A DNA stretch of 64,000 nt from Rhodohalobacter sulfatireducens (GTDB taxonomy: Bacteria; Bacteroidota; Rhodothermia; Balneolales; Balneolaceae), in assembly GCF_022012475.1 (NCBI RefSeq), contig NZ_JAKLWS010000008.1, positions 62,001 to 126,000 of the forward strand, written 5' to 3'. Positions 1 through 9,112 of this stretch are shown piece after piece. The notes under the pieces were generated by a model, which was not told where the DNA came from, did no database searches, and worked only from the letters and a program-made list of their open reading frames with translations. Numbering within the stretch: position 1 is the stretch's first letter; every line of letters begins with the position of its first letter. A program made the translations under genes and the position numbers.

Positions 1-660
1 CAGGTTGTAGGAATATTGATTACCAAAAAATGTATAGTTGAATATTAACTCCGAATCACCTTCCAGAGCCAATCGATACGACAATTCAGCACTTTCCCCA
101 CCGCTGATCTCTATCGTTTCGGTTTCGGTAAGCGGCTCAAATACAAGCTTATCTGTTTCAATATTGAAATTCTGACTGGATAGAAATCCAAGCGAATAAG
201 CAGAATGTGCGGTATTTCGAATCATTTGAACCTGTTGTTGATCCCAGGTCTGGTGATCTTTTAATATAATTCTTGATGGCCCAGCACCGAGATTGGTCAT
301 CTCTATGGAATATTTTTCGGTTTGAACCATCGTGTATACCGTGTCGGCAAAACTGGCCGCACTAAATGCGCCCATATTCAATTCTCTTTGTGTCTCACCA
401 ATTATTGGAGAACCCTGATTTTCGGTCTGCTCGGAATCATCACCCTGAGGTTCTGTTCTATCTGTTTGATTAGCAGTATCCTGGTTTGCAGCAATCAGAG
501 AATCACTCTGTTGCTCAGCTTGTGCAGCGGCAATACTGTCTTGGGTTGCCTGTTCGGCTTGTCTGCGAGCGAGTTCTTCTTCACTGGGCATTGTGAACCA
601 CGCCCACGCGATCGTTATCACAAAAATTAAAAGAAGACCGGTTACGGTGTTTCTATCCAA
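1..660 (-). CDS. yidC: Membrane protein insertase YidC, N-terminal part (runs off left edge)
   Basis: Only the first 220 codons lie in the window. YidC inserts and folds inner-membrane proteins, alone or with SecYEG. The frame begins at a TTG (660-658), four bases after the rnpA stop, with LDRNTVTGLLLIFVITIAW giving the N-terminal membrane helix (about residues 5-22). A Gln/Glu/Asp-rich periplasmic linker follows (about 25-90), then the start of the periplasmic beta-sandwich domain (VQTEKYSIEMTNLGAGPSR). This architecture is that of Gram-negative YidC. The order rpmH-rnpA-yidC is the classic one, although the small yidD gene often found between rnpA and yidC is missing here. The conserved C-terminal five-helix insertase domain is outside the window, so its intactness cannot be judged. 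Confidence 0.9.
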   Translation of the reverse strand, partial: MDRNTVTGLLLIFVITIAWAWFTMPSEEELARRQAEQATQDSIAAAQAEQQSDSLIAANQDTANQTDRTEPQGDDSEQTENQGSPIIGETQRELNMGAFSAASFADTVYTMVQTEKYSIEMTNLGAGPSRIILKDHQTWDQQQVQMIRNTAHSAYSLGFLSSQNFNIETDKLVFEPLTETETIEISGGESAELSYRLALEGDSELIFNYTFFGNQYSYNL

Positions 661-664
661 AGTA

Positions 665-1147
665 TTAAACCTGTTTAGTTTCGCTGTTGGTGTTCGTTAC
701 GGATCGAGTGTCTGCTTTCAACTGACGAGGTTCAAAATGTAATAAAGCCTCTCGCACCTCTTTTAACATTGGAAGCATTTCTTCTTGAACCTGGCCGAAT
801 GAAAGTTCGGCTTTTCGGGCTAAAAAAGCTCCATGAAATCCAAACTGTTTGCTTGAAAAAAGATCTTGTACGAAATCCTGGTGGATTCGATACACTTCTC
901 TCATGAGTCTTTTTGCTTTATTTCGTTGAACCGCGCCGGGAATGATCTTTTTAGGAGCTATGAACCCGATCAAACAACCTTCGGAGGGATCGTTATACAA
1001 TCTGTATCTAAACTGGATTGAGTCGGAAGTTAGCACGGTTGATTTTTCAAACAGACGTTGGAAGTTACGCCGGCCGCGTAAAATTTTTGATCGTGGTAAA
1101 GATTGATCAGGTTTGTCACTATCAGACCTATTTGGGTCCTTTTTCAT
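665..1147 (-). CDS. rnpA: Ribonuclease P protein component
   Basis: Protein subunit of RNase P, which binds the catalytic RNA and pre-tRNA and helps remove 5' leaders. 160 residues, longer than the usual 110-130 because both ends are extended and polar. The family signature is clear: the RNR-like helix reads [13 protein letters not shown] (about residues 74-86), preceded by the [14 protein letters not shown] and GFIAPKKI segments. The ATG at 1147 lies inside rpmH, so the two genes overlap by 20 bases. No ATG, GTG or TTG that keeps the conserved N-terminus was noticed further downstream. Its stop is four bases before the yidC start. Transcribed with rpmH from the gap upstream of 1283. Confidence 0.93.
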   Translation of the reverse strand: MKKDPNRSDSDKPDQSLPRSKILRGRRNFQRLFEKSTVLTSDSIQFRYRLYNDPSEGCLIGFIAPKKIIPGAVQRNKAKRLMREVYRIHQDFVQDLFSSKQFGFHGAFLARKAELSFGQVQEEMLPMLKEVREALLHFEPRQLKADTRSVTNTNSETKQV

Positions 1148-1283
1148 TACTTGTTGTAAGCTTGTGTCGCCCTTTTCTGCGGCGGCGTTTAATCACATCT
1201 TTTCCGCTTTTGCTTTTATTGCGCTTACGGAATCCGTGTTTATTCGCTCTCTTTTTCTTACTTGGTTGGTATGTACGTTTCAT
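1128..1283 (-). CDS. rpmH: 50S ribosomal protein L34
   Basis: Small basic ribosomal protein of the large subunit. The 51-residue product begins [18 protein letters not shown] and continues with an Arg/Lys-rich stretch ([13 protein letters not shown]), the L34 family pattern; the usual length is 44-52. It ends NEKGPK. The gene lies directly upstream of rnpA and overlaps its start by 20 bases in another frame. In many bacteria dnaA lies on the far side of rpmH; here secA, pointing away, takes that place. Confidence 0.96.
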   Translation of the reverse strand: MKRTYQPSKKKRANKHGFRKRNKSKSGKDVIKRRRRKGRHKLTTSNEKGPK

Positions 1284-1719
1284 AACCAGAATTTGGTCTA
1301 AAATTCAATGTCCTGTTTTTCGATAGACTCCAAAAATAAGAAGAAAATTATTAAAACCGAATCCCTTATTTCACAAAAATTTTCAGCAATTTGTTTCCGG
1401 GTAATGGCTGATTGACAGTTGTCAACATTTAGTGGTCAATTTAATGTTTTATATAAAAACTTATTGATGGCAAATGGGTATCTCGTTTGCTCCATCCTGA
1501 ATTTGCCCGGTAATTACTTGGTTGACAATTTTACCTACTCTCAACTGCTTTTTTGTAGTTTCACCACAAACCCCAATCTTTCTGTCATTATTACGTTAGG
1601 ATAATAAATTAAAACACTGGCATAATTATTGTAGCTTTATTAATCCTCCTGAAGCTTGTTGAACACTGGAATTATTAGCTGTAACTTGCTTAACTGAATT
1701 TTAAACGCTTCTTACTTAT
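1284..1719. other. Divergent intergenic region between rpmH and secA
   Basis: 436 bases with no convincing gene. It must hold the promoters for rpmH (minus) and secA (plus). Visible structure: an inverted repeat at 1412-1425 (TTGACA, two bases, TGTCAA) and a second TTGACA at 1522-1527. I could not pair either with a well-spaced -10 element, so neither is called as a promoter. There are no TTATCCACA-type DnaA boxes, so this gap does not look like the replication origin despite its place next to rpmH. Short open frames here (to about 60 codons) have no recognisable features. Confidence 0.5.
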
Positions 1720-4700
1720 ATGTTAGAATATATATCAAAATTTCTCACCAGCATTTTCGGAACAAAGAGCGAAAGAGATCTAAAGAAAATCTGGCCCATT
1801 GTTGACGAAATCAAAAGCTATGAAGACGAAATTAAGGCTCTTTCGGATGAAGAGCTGAAACAAAAGACCGAGGAATTTAAACAGCTCATCAAAGACAGGA
1901 CACAGGAAGTCACAGATGAGATTAATGAAATTAAGGAAAAGATGGATTCGAACGATGAGTCTATCACGCTTGCCGAACGCCGGGAATTTTCTGATATAAT
2001 TGAAGAACTTGAAGAAGAATGGCTTGCTATACTCGAGGATACGCTTGAAGAGATCTTACCTGAAGCTTATGCTGTTTTAAAAGACACATGCCGTCGTTTT
2101 GTTGGCAAATCCTGGAAAGTTGCCGGTACGGAAACGGAGTGGAATATGGTTCCTTACGACGTTCAGCTCGTTGGTGCCGTTTCCATGCATAACAGCAGTA
2201 TTGCCGAAATGAAGACGGGTGAAGGTAAAACACTCGCAGCTATTTTCCCGGCCTACCTGAATGCACTTGCCGGGCGCGGTGTACATATTGTAACCGTAAA
2301 CACATATCTCGCCCAGCGAGATGCCGAATGGAATGAGCCGCTTTATAACTTTCACGGCCTTACGGTTGACTGCATCGACCGATATGATCCGAATACGGAG
2401 GCCCGCCGAAATGCATATAAAGCCGATATAACCTATGGAACCAACAACGAGTTCGGTTTCGACTATCTCCGTGATAATATGGTTGTTGAAGAAGATCAAC
2501 TTGTACAGCGGGGGCATCACTTTTCAATCATTGATGAGGTGGACTCTATTTTAATTGATGAAGCCCGAACACCACTCATCATTTCCGGCCCTGTTCCCCA
2601 ATCAAGCGGACAACAGAAGTACGAAGAGATGAAGCCACGGGTTGAGTCTCTTGTAAGTGCTCAGAAGAAGTTGGTGTCATCTCTCGTAAGTGAGGCTGAA
2701 AAACTTTATGAAGAGGGTAATGAAGAAGAAGCCGGATTAGCTCTCTACCGGGCGGAACGAGGATTTCCAAAAAACAAGAAGTTCCGCAAGATGATGCAGG
2801 AAGCTCATTATCAACGGTTGGTTCAACAAACCGAAAGCTTTTACCTGGCCGATAATGCAAAGAAACTCCCATATGTTGATGAGTATCTTTTCTATGCGGT
2901 GGACATGAAACAGAAGTCCATCGAAATGACTGAAAAGGGCCGTGAGTTTATTACAAAAGATGAAGAAGGAGACCAGTTCTTTGTTATACCTGATCTTGGT
3001 ACAGAAACCTCGGAAATTGAAGAGAAGATGGAAACTCTCGAGAAGGAAAAAATTGAAGAGATTCAATCTAACGATGAGTTCAGCGACGATTATAAAGAGA
3101 AGAAAATTGAGGAAGCCAAGGCAGAGGTAAAACAGGAGAGAGAAAAAAGATTTAATGAACTTCACAGATTATTTGCTGAACGCGGGGACAGGATCCATAC
3201 CGTTAACCAACTCCTGAAGGCCTACACACTTTTTGAGAGAGAATCAGAATATATAGTCCAGGACGGCAAAGTTCAGATTGTAGATGAGCACACAGGCCGG
3301 GTTCTTTCCGGTCGGCGATATTCAGATGGACTCCACCAGGCGATTGAGGCTAAAGAGGAAGTAAAAGTAGAGGCTGCCACACAGACCTATGCAACGGTTA
3401 CATTGCAGAACTTCTTCAGGATGTATCATAAACTTGCGGGTATGACAGGTACTGCCGCTACTGAAGAGGGCGAATTTAATGAAATTTATGACCTTGATGT
3501 TACTGTTATTCCAACAAACCGCCCAATCATTCGGGATGACAAGGAAGACCTTATTTTCAGAACCAGGCGTGAAAAATATGCTGCTACTATAGACCGAATT
3601 CGGGAGTATAGAGAAAAGGGGCAACCCGTACTTGTGGGTACCACAAGCGTGGATGTATCAGAAACGATCAGCCGAATGTTGAAACGAGCAAAAATCCCTC
3701 ACGATGTACTGAATGCAAAACAACATGCACGTGAGAGTGACATTGTAGCTCATGCCGGACAGGTGGGTGCAGTTACGGTGGCTACAAACATGGCGGGGCG
3801 TGGAACAGATATTAAACTGGGCAAAGGCGTAAAAGAGAAAGGAGGCCTTGCAATTTTAGGTACAGAACGGCACGAATCGCGCCGAATTGACCTCCAGCTC
3901 CGCGGTAGAGCCGGCCGACAGGGAGACCCGGGTGAAAGTCAGTTTTTTGTCTCCCTGGAAGATGACCTGATGACGCTGTTTGGCGGTACAGACAGAATTG
4001 CCAACATCATGGAGAAATTGAATTTTGATGAGGGCGAAGTTATCCAGCATCCCTGGGTCACAAAATCCCTGGAGCGAGCGCAGAAAAAAGTAGAACAGAA
4101 CAACTTCAGTATTCGTAAGAAACAGCTTGAATATGATGATGTTCTAAACAACCAGCGTAATGTAGTTTATGCACGTAGAAAGCACGCTCTCTTGGGTGAT
4201 CAGCTTCAGAGCGATATTTTTGACATGCTCGAAGATCTCATTGAATCACTCGTTGAGCAGTATTACCCAAATGGCGAGTTTGAAAAACTGCGCGATGAAG
4301 TGTTACGCCTGCTTGCCGTAGATGTTGATTTGGATCTCGATCAGTGGGCTATCCAGGGTGAAGATGGGATGGTAGACCTGATTATTGAGAAAGCATACGA
4401 GGCATACCGAAAGAAAGAACAACTGGTAGCTGAGCCTCTTTATAATATTGTTCAGAGAATTCAGGAATCAGATGCTGAAAAGAAACCGTCGAAGATCCAG
4501 GTGATCTTTACAGATGGTATTCGGCGAATGAGAATTATCGTGGATGTTGAGAAAGCGGAGAAAAACCAAGGGCGCGAAGTAGCACGATCGCTCGAAAAAA
4601 CAGCAATTCTCTCAACCATCGACAATAAATGGATGGAACACTTGCGTGAACTCGATTCTGTAAAAGAGGGTATTGGCCTCCGTTCATTCGGGCAGAAAGA

Positions 4701-5124
4701 TCCACTTCTGGAATACAAGAAAGAAGCTTTTGAGATGTTTAAATCGCTGATTGATGAAATCAACCGGGAAGCTATTTCGCTGATCTGGAAAGCCATTCCC
4801 GAGATGCAGGCCGACCCCGACAAGCTCAAACAAGCTCGCAAGGAAGCCGGCAAATACAACATGGACAAGGCTAAAACCCAACATGCCGATTCAACTAATA
4901 TGGGCCTGAAAGGTATGCTCCAGCAAGGCAACGGAAGTGACGGTAATCAACAAAATGCCTCAGCACCCGGAGAAAAACGGCAACCCGTTACAGTTGAAGA
5001 AGAACCCGGTAGAAATGACTATGTAAAGGTTCAAAATATGAGCACGAACCAAGTAAAAGAAGTGAAGTGGAAATACGCCAAGAAAATGGTTGATGAGGAA
5101 GGCTGGGTAGTTATTGAGAAATAG
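1720..5124 (+). CDS. secA: Preprotein translocase ATPase SecA
   Basis: Motor of the general secretion pathway; drives unfolded preproteins through SecYEG. 1134 residues, longer than the roughly 900 of E. coli, as is common in the Bacteroidota/Chlorobi group because of extra helical, Lys/Glu-rich stretches (about residues 310-500) in the first nucleotide-binding/preprotein region. Seen: Walker A MKTGEGKT (about 164-171), DEVDSILIDEARTPL (DEAD-box Walker B), GMTGTA, ATNMAGRGTDIKLG and LRGRAGRQGDPG of the second motor domain. The C-terminus (VKVQNMSTNQVKEVKWKYAK) lacks the Cys-rich zinc tail of proteobacterial SecA. ATG at 1720 is followed at once by the conserved N-terminus (FGTKSERDLK). Single-gene unit, divergent from rpmH. 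Confidence 0.97.
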   Translation: MLEYISKFLTSIFGTKSERDLKKIWPIVDEIKSYEDEIKALSDEELKQKTEEFKQLIKDRTQEVTDEINEIKEKMDSNDESITLAERREFSDIIEELEEEWLAILEDTLEEILPEAYAVLKDTCRRFVGKSWKVAGTETEWNMVPYDVQLVGAVSMHNSSIAEMKTGEGKTLAAIFPAYLNALAGRGVHIVTVNTYLAQRDAEWNEPLYNFHGLTVDCIDRYDPNTEARRNAYKADITYGTNNEFGFDYLRDNMVVEEDQLVQRGHHFSIIDEVDSILIDEARTPLIISGPVPQSSGQQKYEEMKPRVESLVSAQKKLVSSLVSEAEKLYEEGNEEEAGLALYRAERGFPKNKKFRKMMQEAHYQRLVQQTESFYLADNAKKLPYVDEYLFYAVDMKQKSIEMTEKGREFITKDEEGDQFFVIPDLGTETSEIEEKMETLEKEKIEEIQSNDEFSDDYKEKKIEEAKAEVKQEREKRFNELHRLFAERGDRIHTVNQLLKAYTLFERESEYIVQDGKVQIVDEHTGRVLSGRRYSDGLHQAIEAKEEVKVEAATQTYATVTLQNFFRMYHKLAGMTGTAATEEGEFNEIYDLDVTVIPTNRPIIRDDKEDLIFRTRREKYAATIDRIREYREKGQPVLVGTTSVDVSETISRMLKRAKIPHDVLNAKQHARESDIVAHAGQVGAVTVATNMAGRGTDIKLGKGVKEKGGLAILGTERHESRRIDLQLRGRAGRQGDPGESQFFVSLEDDLMTLFGGTDRIANIMEKLNFDEGEVIQHPWVTKSLERAQKKVEQNNFSIRKKQLEYDDVLNNQRNVVYARRKHALLGDQLQSDIFDMLEDLIESLVEQYYPNGEFEKLRDEVLRLLAVDVDLDLDQWAIQGEDGMVDLIIEKAYEAYRKKEQLVAEPLYNIVQRIQESDAEKKPSKIQVIFTDGIRRMRIIVDVEKAEKNQGREVARSLEKTAILSTIDNKWMEHLRELDSVKEGIGLRSFGQKDPLLEYKKEAFEMFKSLIDEINREAISLIWKAIPEMQADPDKLKQARKEAGKYNMDKAKTQHADSTNMGLKGMLQQGNGSDGNQQNASAPGEKRQPVTVEEEPGRNDYVKVQNMSTNQVKEVKWKYAKKMVDEEGWVVIEK

Positions 5125-5446
5125 AAATTAAAAGCACCTTCATCAGTTTCGAAATCGTAAAAGCTTTATAACCAACAGCCTTTACACTCAATCTTTCGGT
5201 TCTTAATCAGTAGAAACAAATTCATTAAACGGTCTTTGCTTCATTCATCCTCAAGTCGGAATGATACCGGGTTCACCCATCGCCCCTTATTTGCGACTAC
5301 TGTGTAGCCACCCGTTTAGAATGGGGTAATTCCTTGATCGCAATATTTTGAATTAGGATCATCATTGAGATATTTCACCCGCATGAAGTGAAACCACTTT
5401 TAGAGCATAGATCCTATTCAGAATTACCTACATACTTCGTATCTAT
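5125..5446. other. Intergenic region with a coding-like relic on the minus strand
   Basis: 322 bases between the stops of secA (plus) and the cation exchanger (minus). No full gene. On the minus strand 5241-5315 reads as 24 open codons (tail GYTVVANKGRWVNPVSFR then LEDE and stop) that look like the end of a protein, but no start or body precedes it. It may be a decayed gene or a repeat. No clear intrinsic terminator was found for secA. Confidence 0.35.
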
Positions 5447-6538
5447 TCAATTCTCGCCCTTCGATTCGAACACCTTTGCATACTTACGCCTCCAGTTCCA
5501 CTCGGTAATCGTATGATACAGAATTGTAATAATAGCAACAGGTATCACAAAAAAGACCATAATATTAATAAATACATCCAGGAACCTATGATCTGTTGAT
5601 GACAGGAACAGATAAAAGATATAGGCAAAATAAAACATCAGAAAAATGCCGCCTTCCCACCTGACAACTTTATGACCGGTATAAAAAATTGGGAGGCAAG
5701 CAATGGATGCAGCGATCAGTACCGGGAAATCAAATGATAGCAATGCATCCTGGATGGGAATCAGCTCACTCGAAAATATTCCGGCGAATCCAAGTACTGC
5801 AAGCATATTCAATATATTACTACCTATTACATTTCCAACCGCAATATCCCTCTCGCCCCGATAGGCCGCCACAAGTGATATTACAATTTCAGGAAGGGAA
5901 GTACCAATCGCTACGACCGTCAAACCAATTATAAGTTCACTAACCCCGGCCATTTCAGCAAAAATCAGGGAACTGCTTATTAACCACCTTGCTCCCGTAA
6001 TTAAAAGAACAAAACCTGTGATTGTTAAAACAACATTTACAACCATGTTACCTGTTTCATCTTTCTCTGGGTTCACGTCAGGAATAGAAATTTCACCCTT
6101 TTGGCGCACAAGAAATAACAGGTAGATCATTAACAAAACAACCAGAAGAAGACACTCCCAAAACCCTAGGGCCCCGTTGTAAGAAAGAAAGAAGAGTAAA
6201 ATCGTGATACCGATCATAATAGGGGCATCCCACTTGATCAGATTCTTGTGAACTTTTAACGGTATAAACAAAGCTGATAAACCAAGAATAAGCAGGGTAT
6301 TGCTAATATTGCTGCCAATAATATTACCAAGCATCAAGTCTGTTTGACCGTCTATAGTTGCCTGTACACTTACTGCTAATTCTGGTGCGCTTGTACCGAA
6401 AGCAACAACGGTAAGAGCAATAATAACTTTAGGAATCTTAAGTTTCAGAGCAATTTTTGAGACATACCGAACCAGAAGTTCAGCCCCTGAAATTAGAGCA
6501 GTAAGTCCAACGATAAACCAAAGCAGTGGAATTAGCAC
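5447..6538 (-). CDS. Na+/Ca2+ antiporter family (CaCA) inner-membrane exchanger
   Basis: 363 residues, about ten or eleven hydrophobic helices in two homologous halves. The two alpha-repeats that form the ion path are plain: LTVVAFGTSAPELAVSVQAT (about residues 42-61) followed by MLGNIIGSNISNTL, and LTVVAIGTSLPEIVISLVAA (about 206-225) followed by GNVIGSNILN. Glu and Ser/Thr in GTSxPE are the ion ligands of the family. This is the YrbG-like group that exchanges Ca2+ for Na+ or H+ with or without K+. The true ion is not predictable from sequence. The start is a GTG at 6538, the only usable start after the in-frame stop at 6551-6553. A helix and a basic tail follow the second repeat. Confidence 0.88.
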   Translation of the reverse strand: MLIPLLWFIVGLTALISGAELLVRYVSKIALKLKIPKVIIALTVVAFGTSAPELAVSVQATIDGQTDLMLGNIIGSNISNTLLILGLSALFIPLKVHKNLIKWDAPIMIGITILLFFLSYNGALGFWECLLLVVLLMIYLLFLVRQKGEISIPDVNPEKDETGNMVVNVVLTITGFVLLITGARWLISSSLIFAEMAGVSELIIGLTVVAIGTSLPEIVISLVAAYRGERDIAVGNVIGSNILNMLAVLGFAGIFSSELIPIQDALLSFDFPVLIAASIACLPIFYTGHKVVRWEGGIFLMFYFAYIFYLFLSSTDHRFLDVFINIMVFFVIPVAIITILYHTITEWNWRRKYAKVFESKGEN

Positions 6539-6682
6539 GGATAAAAAGGATTAGTGACAGGAAATAGAACGAAATATTAAAAATTCCGAAAATTTAAATT
6601 TTTTTTGAATCTGAATGCAACATAACTCACGCATCGGCGTACTAATCATCATAAGATGTTTTGGTTAAAGAAATGTAAATGA

Positions 6683-6719
6683 AACCCTGTGTTGTGAAAG
6701 ACACAGGGTTCTTTTTTTT
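6683..6719. terminator. Rho-independent terminator, downstream of glutamate dehydrogenase
   Basis: Nine-base stem AACCCTGTG (6683-6691) with CACAGGGTT (6702-6710) and a 10-base loop. It begins two bases beyond the glutamate dehydrogenase stop, so it probably ends that minus-strand transcript. The best T-tract (eight T, 6712-6719) is on the plus-strand side, while the minus-strand side has only a broken TTTCATTTAC. It would therefore act best on transcription coming from the left. Confidence 0.7.
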
Positions 6720-6720
6720 A

Positions 6721-8124
6721 TCAAGGAAAAATGCCCATCTGCTCATAAAGCTTACCAACTTTGTTGATGGCACTGATGAACGCTGCCGTTCTTAGATCAA
6801 CACTGTGTTTCTTTCTGAGTTCATTAATCTCGTTATAGCTGTTTACCATCGTATCTTTTAACCCGGATTCAACTAAATCTACTTCACTTCCACCATGAGC
6901 CAGCAGTTCCAGCTCCTTACTTGTAAATTTCCGCTCAGATACCGTCTCTATAACTGAAAGAATTTTCCTGAAACTATCTTCTTCGAACCGTCTTTCTAAT
7001 CGACCAAACCTAACGTGTTGGATATTTTTTAACCACTCAAAGTAGGAAACCGTTACACCCCCGGCATTCAGGTAATTGTCCGGAATAATCAGAGCTCCAT
7101 TCTTTTTGATGATTTCATGAGCCTCTGACGTTGTAGGGCCATTAGCAGCTTCGGCAATAATTTTGGCTTTTATATTGGGGGCATTACTCTCTTTTAGTTG
7201 ATTTTCGAGTGCGGCCGGCACAAGTATATCGCATTCGGCCTCCAGAACAGCACTGTTATTTTTAAGTGTTTTTGATCCCTCAAAACCAGTGATGCCCCCA
7301 GTCTCTTTCTTGTATTCCATCAGTTTGGCAAGATCAATTCCATCTTCGCTGTAGATAGATCCGTCCATTTCGGCCACTCCGACCATCACTGCTCCCGCTT
7401 CTTCAAGATACTTCGCAGCATGATAACCTACATTACCAAGTCCCTGCACAACAAATGTTTTGCCTTCAATTCCGGGTTCAAGCCCCAAATCTTTCATATC
7501 CTCTTCGTTAATACATGCCTCCTGAACACCAAAAAAAACACCACGCCCGGTGGCCTCCGTTCGACCGCGTATTCCACCTTGCCCTATTGGTTTACCCGTA
7601 ACACAAGCTTCCGCATTGATGTCTGAACTTATTTGGCGAAATGTGTCTAAAACCCAACCCATCTCTTGTGCACCTGTACCGTAGTCTGGTGCCGGAACAT
7701 CAGAACCGGGACCTATAAAATTCTTTTTGTATAGCTGAAATGTATATCGACGGGTAATTCTCTCCAGTTCCCCTTCCGAATATTTCGACTTGTCAATTCT
7801 TATCCCCCCTTTCGCACCGCCAAAAGGCACATCAACAACTGCACATTTATAGGTCATGAGTGATGCAAGCGCCATCGTCTCATCTTCATTCACCGTCATG
7901 CTGTACCGTATTCCACCTTTTGTAGGCAGTTTATGATGACTGTGCTCTACACGCCATCCGTGGATCACCTCAATCGAACCGTTGTCTCTCTCAAGCGGAA
8001 AAGTAATGTGCAAAACATCATTGCATTGCTTCATCTGTTCTAACAGACCCTTATCGAACGTGGTATAAGCAGCAGCCTTATCGAACGCTTTGTTTACCTG
8101 CTCAAAAAATTTGTAATCACTCAT
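6721..8124 (-). CDS. gdhA: Glutamate dehydrogenase (Glu/Leu/Phe/Val dehydrogenase family)
   Basis: Catalyses reversible oxidative deamination of glutamate to 2-oxoglutarate with NAD(P), linking nitrogen and carbon metabolism in the cytoplasm. 467 residues. Seen: substrate and catalytic region KGGIRYSMTV (about residues 69-78) and VDVPFGGAKGGIRID; the PAPDYGTGAQEMGW segment; Rossmann domain with FVVQGLGNVGYHAAKYLEE (about 225-243); EAANGPTT and IPDNYLNAGGVTVSYFEW near the end. The ATG at 8124 gives MSDYKFFEQVN. Coenzyme preference cannot be read with confidence. Monocistronic by spacing (74 bases from the upstream 2H gene), followed by a hairpin. Confidence 0.95.
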   Translation of the reverse strand: MSDYKFFEQVNKAFDKAAAYTTFDKGLLEQMKQCNDVLHITFPLERDNGSIEVIHGWRVEHSHHKLPTKGGIRYSMTVNEDETMALASLMTYKCAVVDVPFGGAKGGIRIDKSKYSEGELERITRRYTFQLYKKNFIGPGSDVPAPDYGTGAQEMGWVLDTFRQISSDINAEACVTGKPIGQGGIRGRTEATGRGVFFGVQEACINEEDMKDLGLEPGIEGKTFVVQGLGNVGYHAAKYLEEAGAVMVGVAEMDGSIYSEDGIDLAKLMEYKKETGGITGFEGSKTLKNNSAVLEAECDILVPAALENQLKESNAPNIKAKIIAEAANGPTTSEAHEIIKKNGALIIPDNYLNAGGVTVSYFEWLKNIQHVRFGRLERRFEEDSFRKILSVIETVSERKFTSKELELLAHGGSEVDLVESGLKDTMVNSYNEINELRKKHSVDLRTAAFISAINKVGKLYEQMGIFP

Positions 8125-8198
8125 TTTTCTCCTAAGATAGTTTATGGTAGCATTCTGTTTATTGTCGGGATAATGATATCCACTTTCAAATCAAATGT

Positions 8199-8684
8199 TC
8201 AAACCAGTTTCCACGTTTTTAGCATTCTCCAATCCTCCGGTGTTCCTTTACACTGAACTAAGCCAAGCCGATTAATGAATACTTGCCGGGGTGCTTCTTC
8301 TTCTATTTTTCCAATATCATGTGATATTTTACTGCAATCTAACCTGCTATACAGGTATGAGATGTGCGGATATTCCTTTTTGGCAAAATCTCCATTGAAA
8401 GAATTATCTACTTTTTTATGAAACTCCTGAAGTTCCGGTGTAGATCGAATACTGTGAGTTAACTTTTGGTATGGATTTGATGAACACCGTACGGAGTCTG
8501 TATTTAATTTGAAAGAAGAGATATCACTTATAAAAGCATTTATTGCTTTATTGATATTCTCTATTGACCAATCCGGAGTTCCGGCAAGTGTAATGTGGGG
8601 AGTGAAAAGAACAGACTGATAGGAACCGGCCAATCTTTGAATGATAGACTGGCATTGCGCGGTTGATTTATCATCTAACATCAA
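8199..8684 (-). CDS. 2H phosphoesterase superfamily protein, cyclic phosphodiesterase-like
   Basis: 161 residues from a TTG at 8684. Two HxT/S motifs, the catalytic pair of the 2H fold, are present: FTPHITLAG and YPHISYLY, about 83 residues apart. The SNPYQKLTHSI and TPELQEFHKKVD segments resemble eukaryotic-type cyclic phosphodiesterases, which open ADP-ribose cyclic phosphate or nucleoside 2',3'-cyclic phosphate. Substrate is not known here. Oddity: the frame stays open upstream with YSLWLMLD, which looks like the conserved first strand of the family, yet no ATG, GTG or TTG lies between the stop at 8733-8735 and the TTG at 8684. An ATT at 8705 or ATC at 8726 would be the only near-start codons. 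Either the start is non-standard or the N-terminus is truncated. Confidence 0.7.
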   Translation of the reverse strand: MMLDDKSTAQCQSIIQRLAGSYQSVLFTPHITLAGTPDWSIENINKAINAFISDISSFKLNTDSVRCSSNPYQKLTHSIRSTPELQEFHKKVDNSFNGDFAKKEYPHISYLYSRLDCSKISHDIGKIEEEAPRQVFINRLGLVQCKGTPEDWRMLKTWKLV

Positions 8685-8743
8685 CCATAAAGAATAATTG
8701 TCAATATATGGAAGATCAGCAGCGATCGAATTCTAATTTGGCG

Positions 8744-9019
8744 TTAACTCGCCTTTGCATCAACTTGGTCTGATGTATGAATGCTGAAGACATTGAATAG
8801 AAATAGAAAAGCAATAGAACCGATTGCAGCGTACATCAAAGGAGCAAATAGTCCAAACCAAATAGAAATGACACCGATTATTACGGATCCAACAGCTCCC
8901 CATACTACATTACCAACCATGCCAATTCCGCGTTTAATCATCGCAAGGTCAACTAAAAACCCAACAAGCAGGCCTATAGAAATCAACCAATAGATAACAA
9001 CGGTGTTCAATTCTTCCAT
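8744..9019 (-). CDS. Small membrane protein, GlsB/YeaQ/YmgE-like
   Basis: 91 residues, three hydrophobic helices (about 7-27, 33-53, 57-77) and a short polar tail. The pattern of small residues (GFLVDLAMIKRGIGMVGNVV, then GAVGSVIIG) resembles the transglycosylase-associated GlsB/YeaQ/YmgE family, whose members are stress-linked inner-membrane proteins of unknown biochemical role. Similarity is judged by eye and is moderate, so this could be an unrelated three-helix protein. ATG at 9019. It sits upstream of the 2H gene on the same strand, and is divergent from dinB. Confidence 0.55.
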   Translation of the reverse strand: MEELNTVVIYWLISIGLLVGFLVDLAMIKRGIGMVGNVVWGAVGSVIIGVISIWFGLFAPLMYAAIGSIAFLFLFNVFSIHTSDQVDAKAS

Positions 9020-9112
9020 GAATCAATCGAAGTTTTTGAATTATCTTTCATTTACAAGCACAAAGGTACAAATTTTATCTTTTTATTCCTGTAGAACAGG
9101 TTAATTTTTTTT

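Noticed and set aside
322-630. 102-codon plus-strand frame at the left edge
   Set aside because: Antisense of yidC, whose frame continues open through the whole interval with recognisable sequence.
1284-1719. Replication origin next to rpmH
   Set aside because: No DnaA-box consensus in the gap; the only good boxes in the window are at 34.9 kb.
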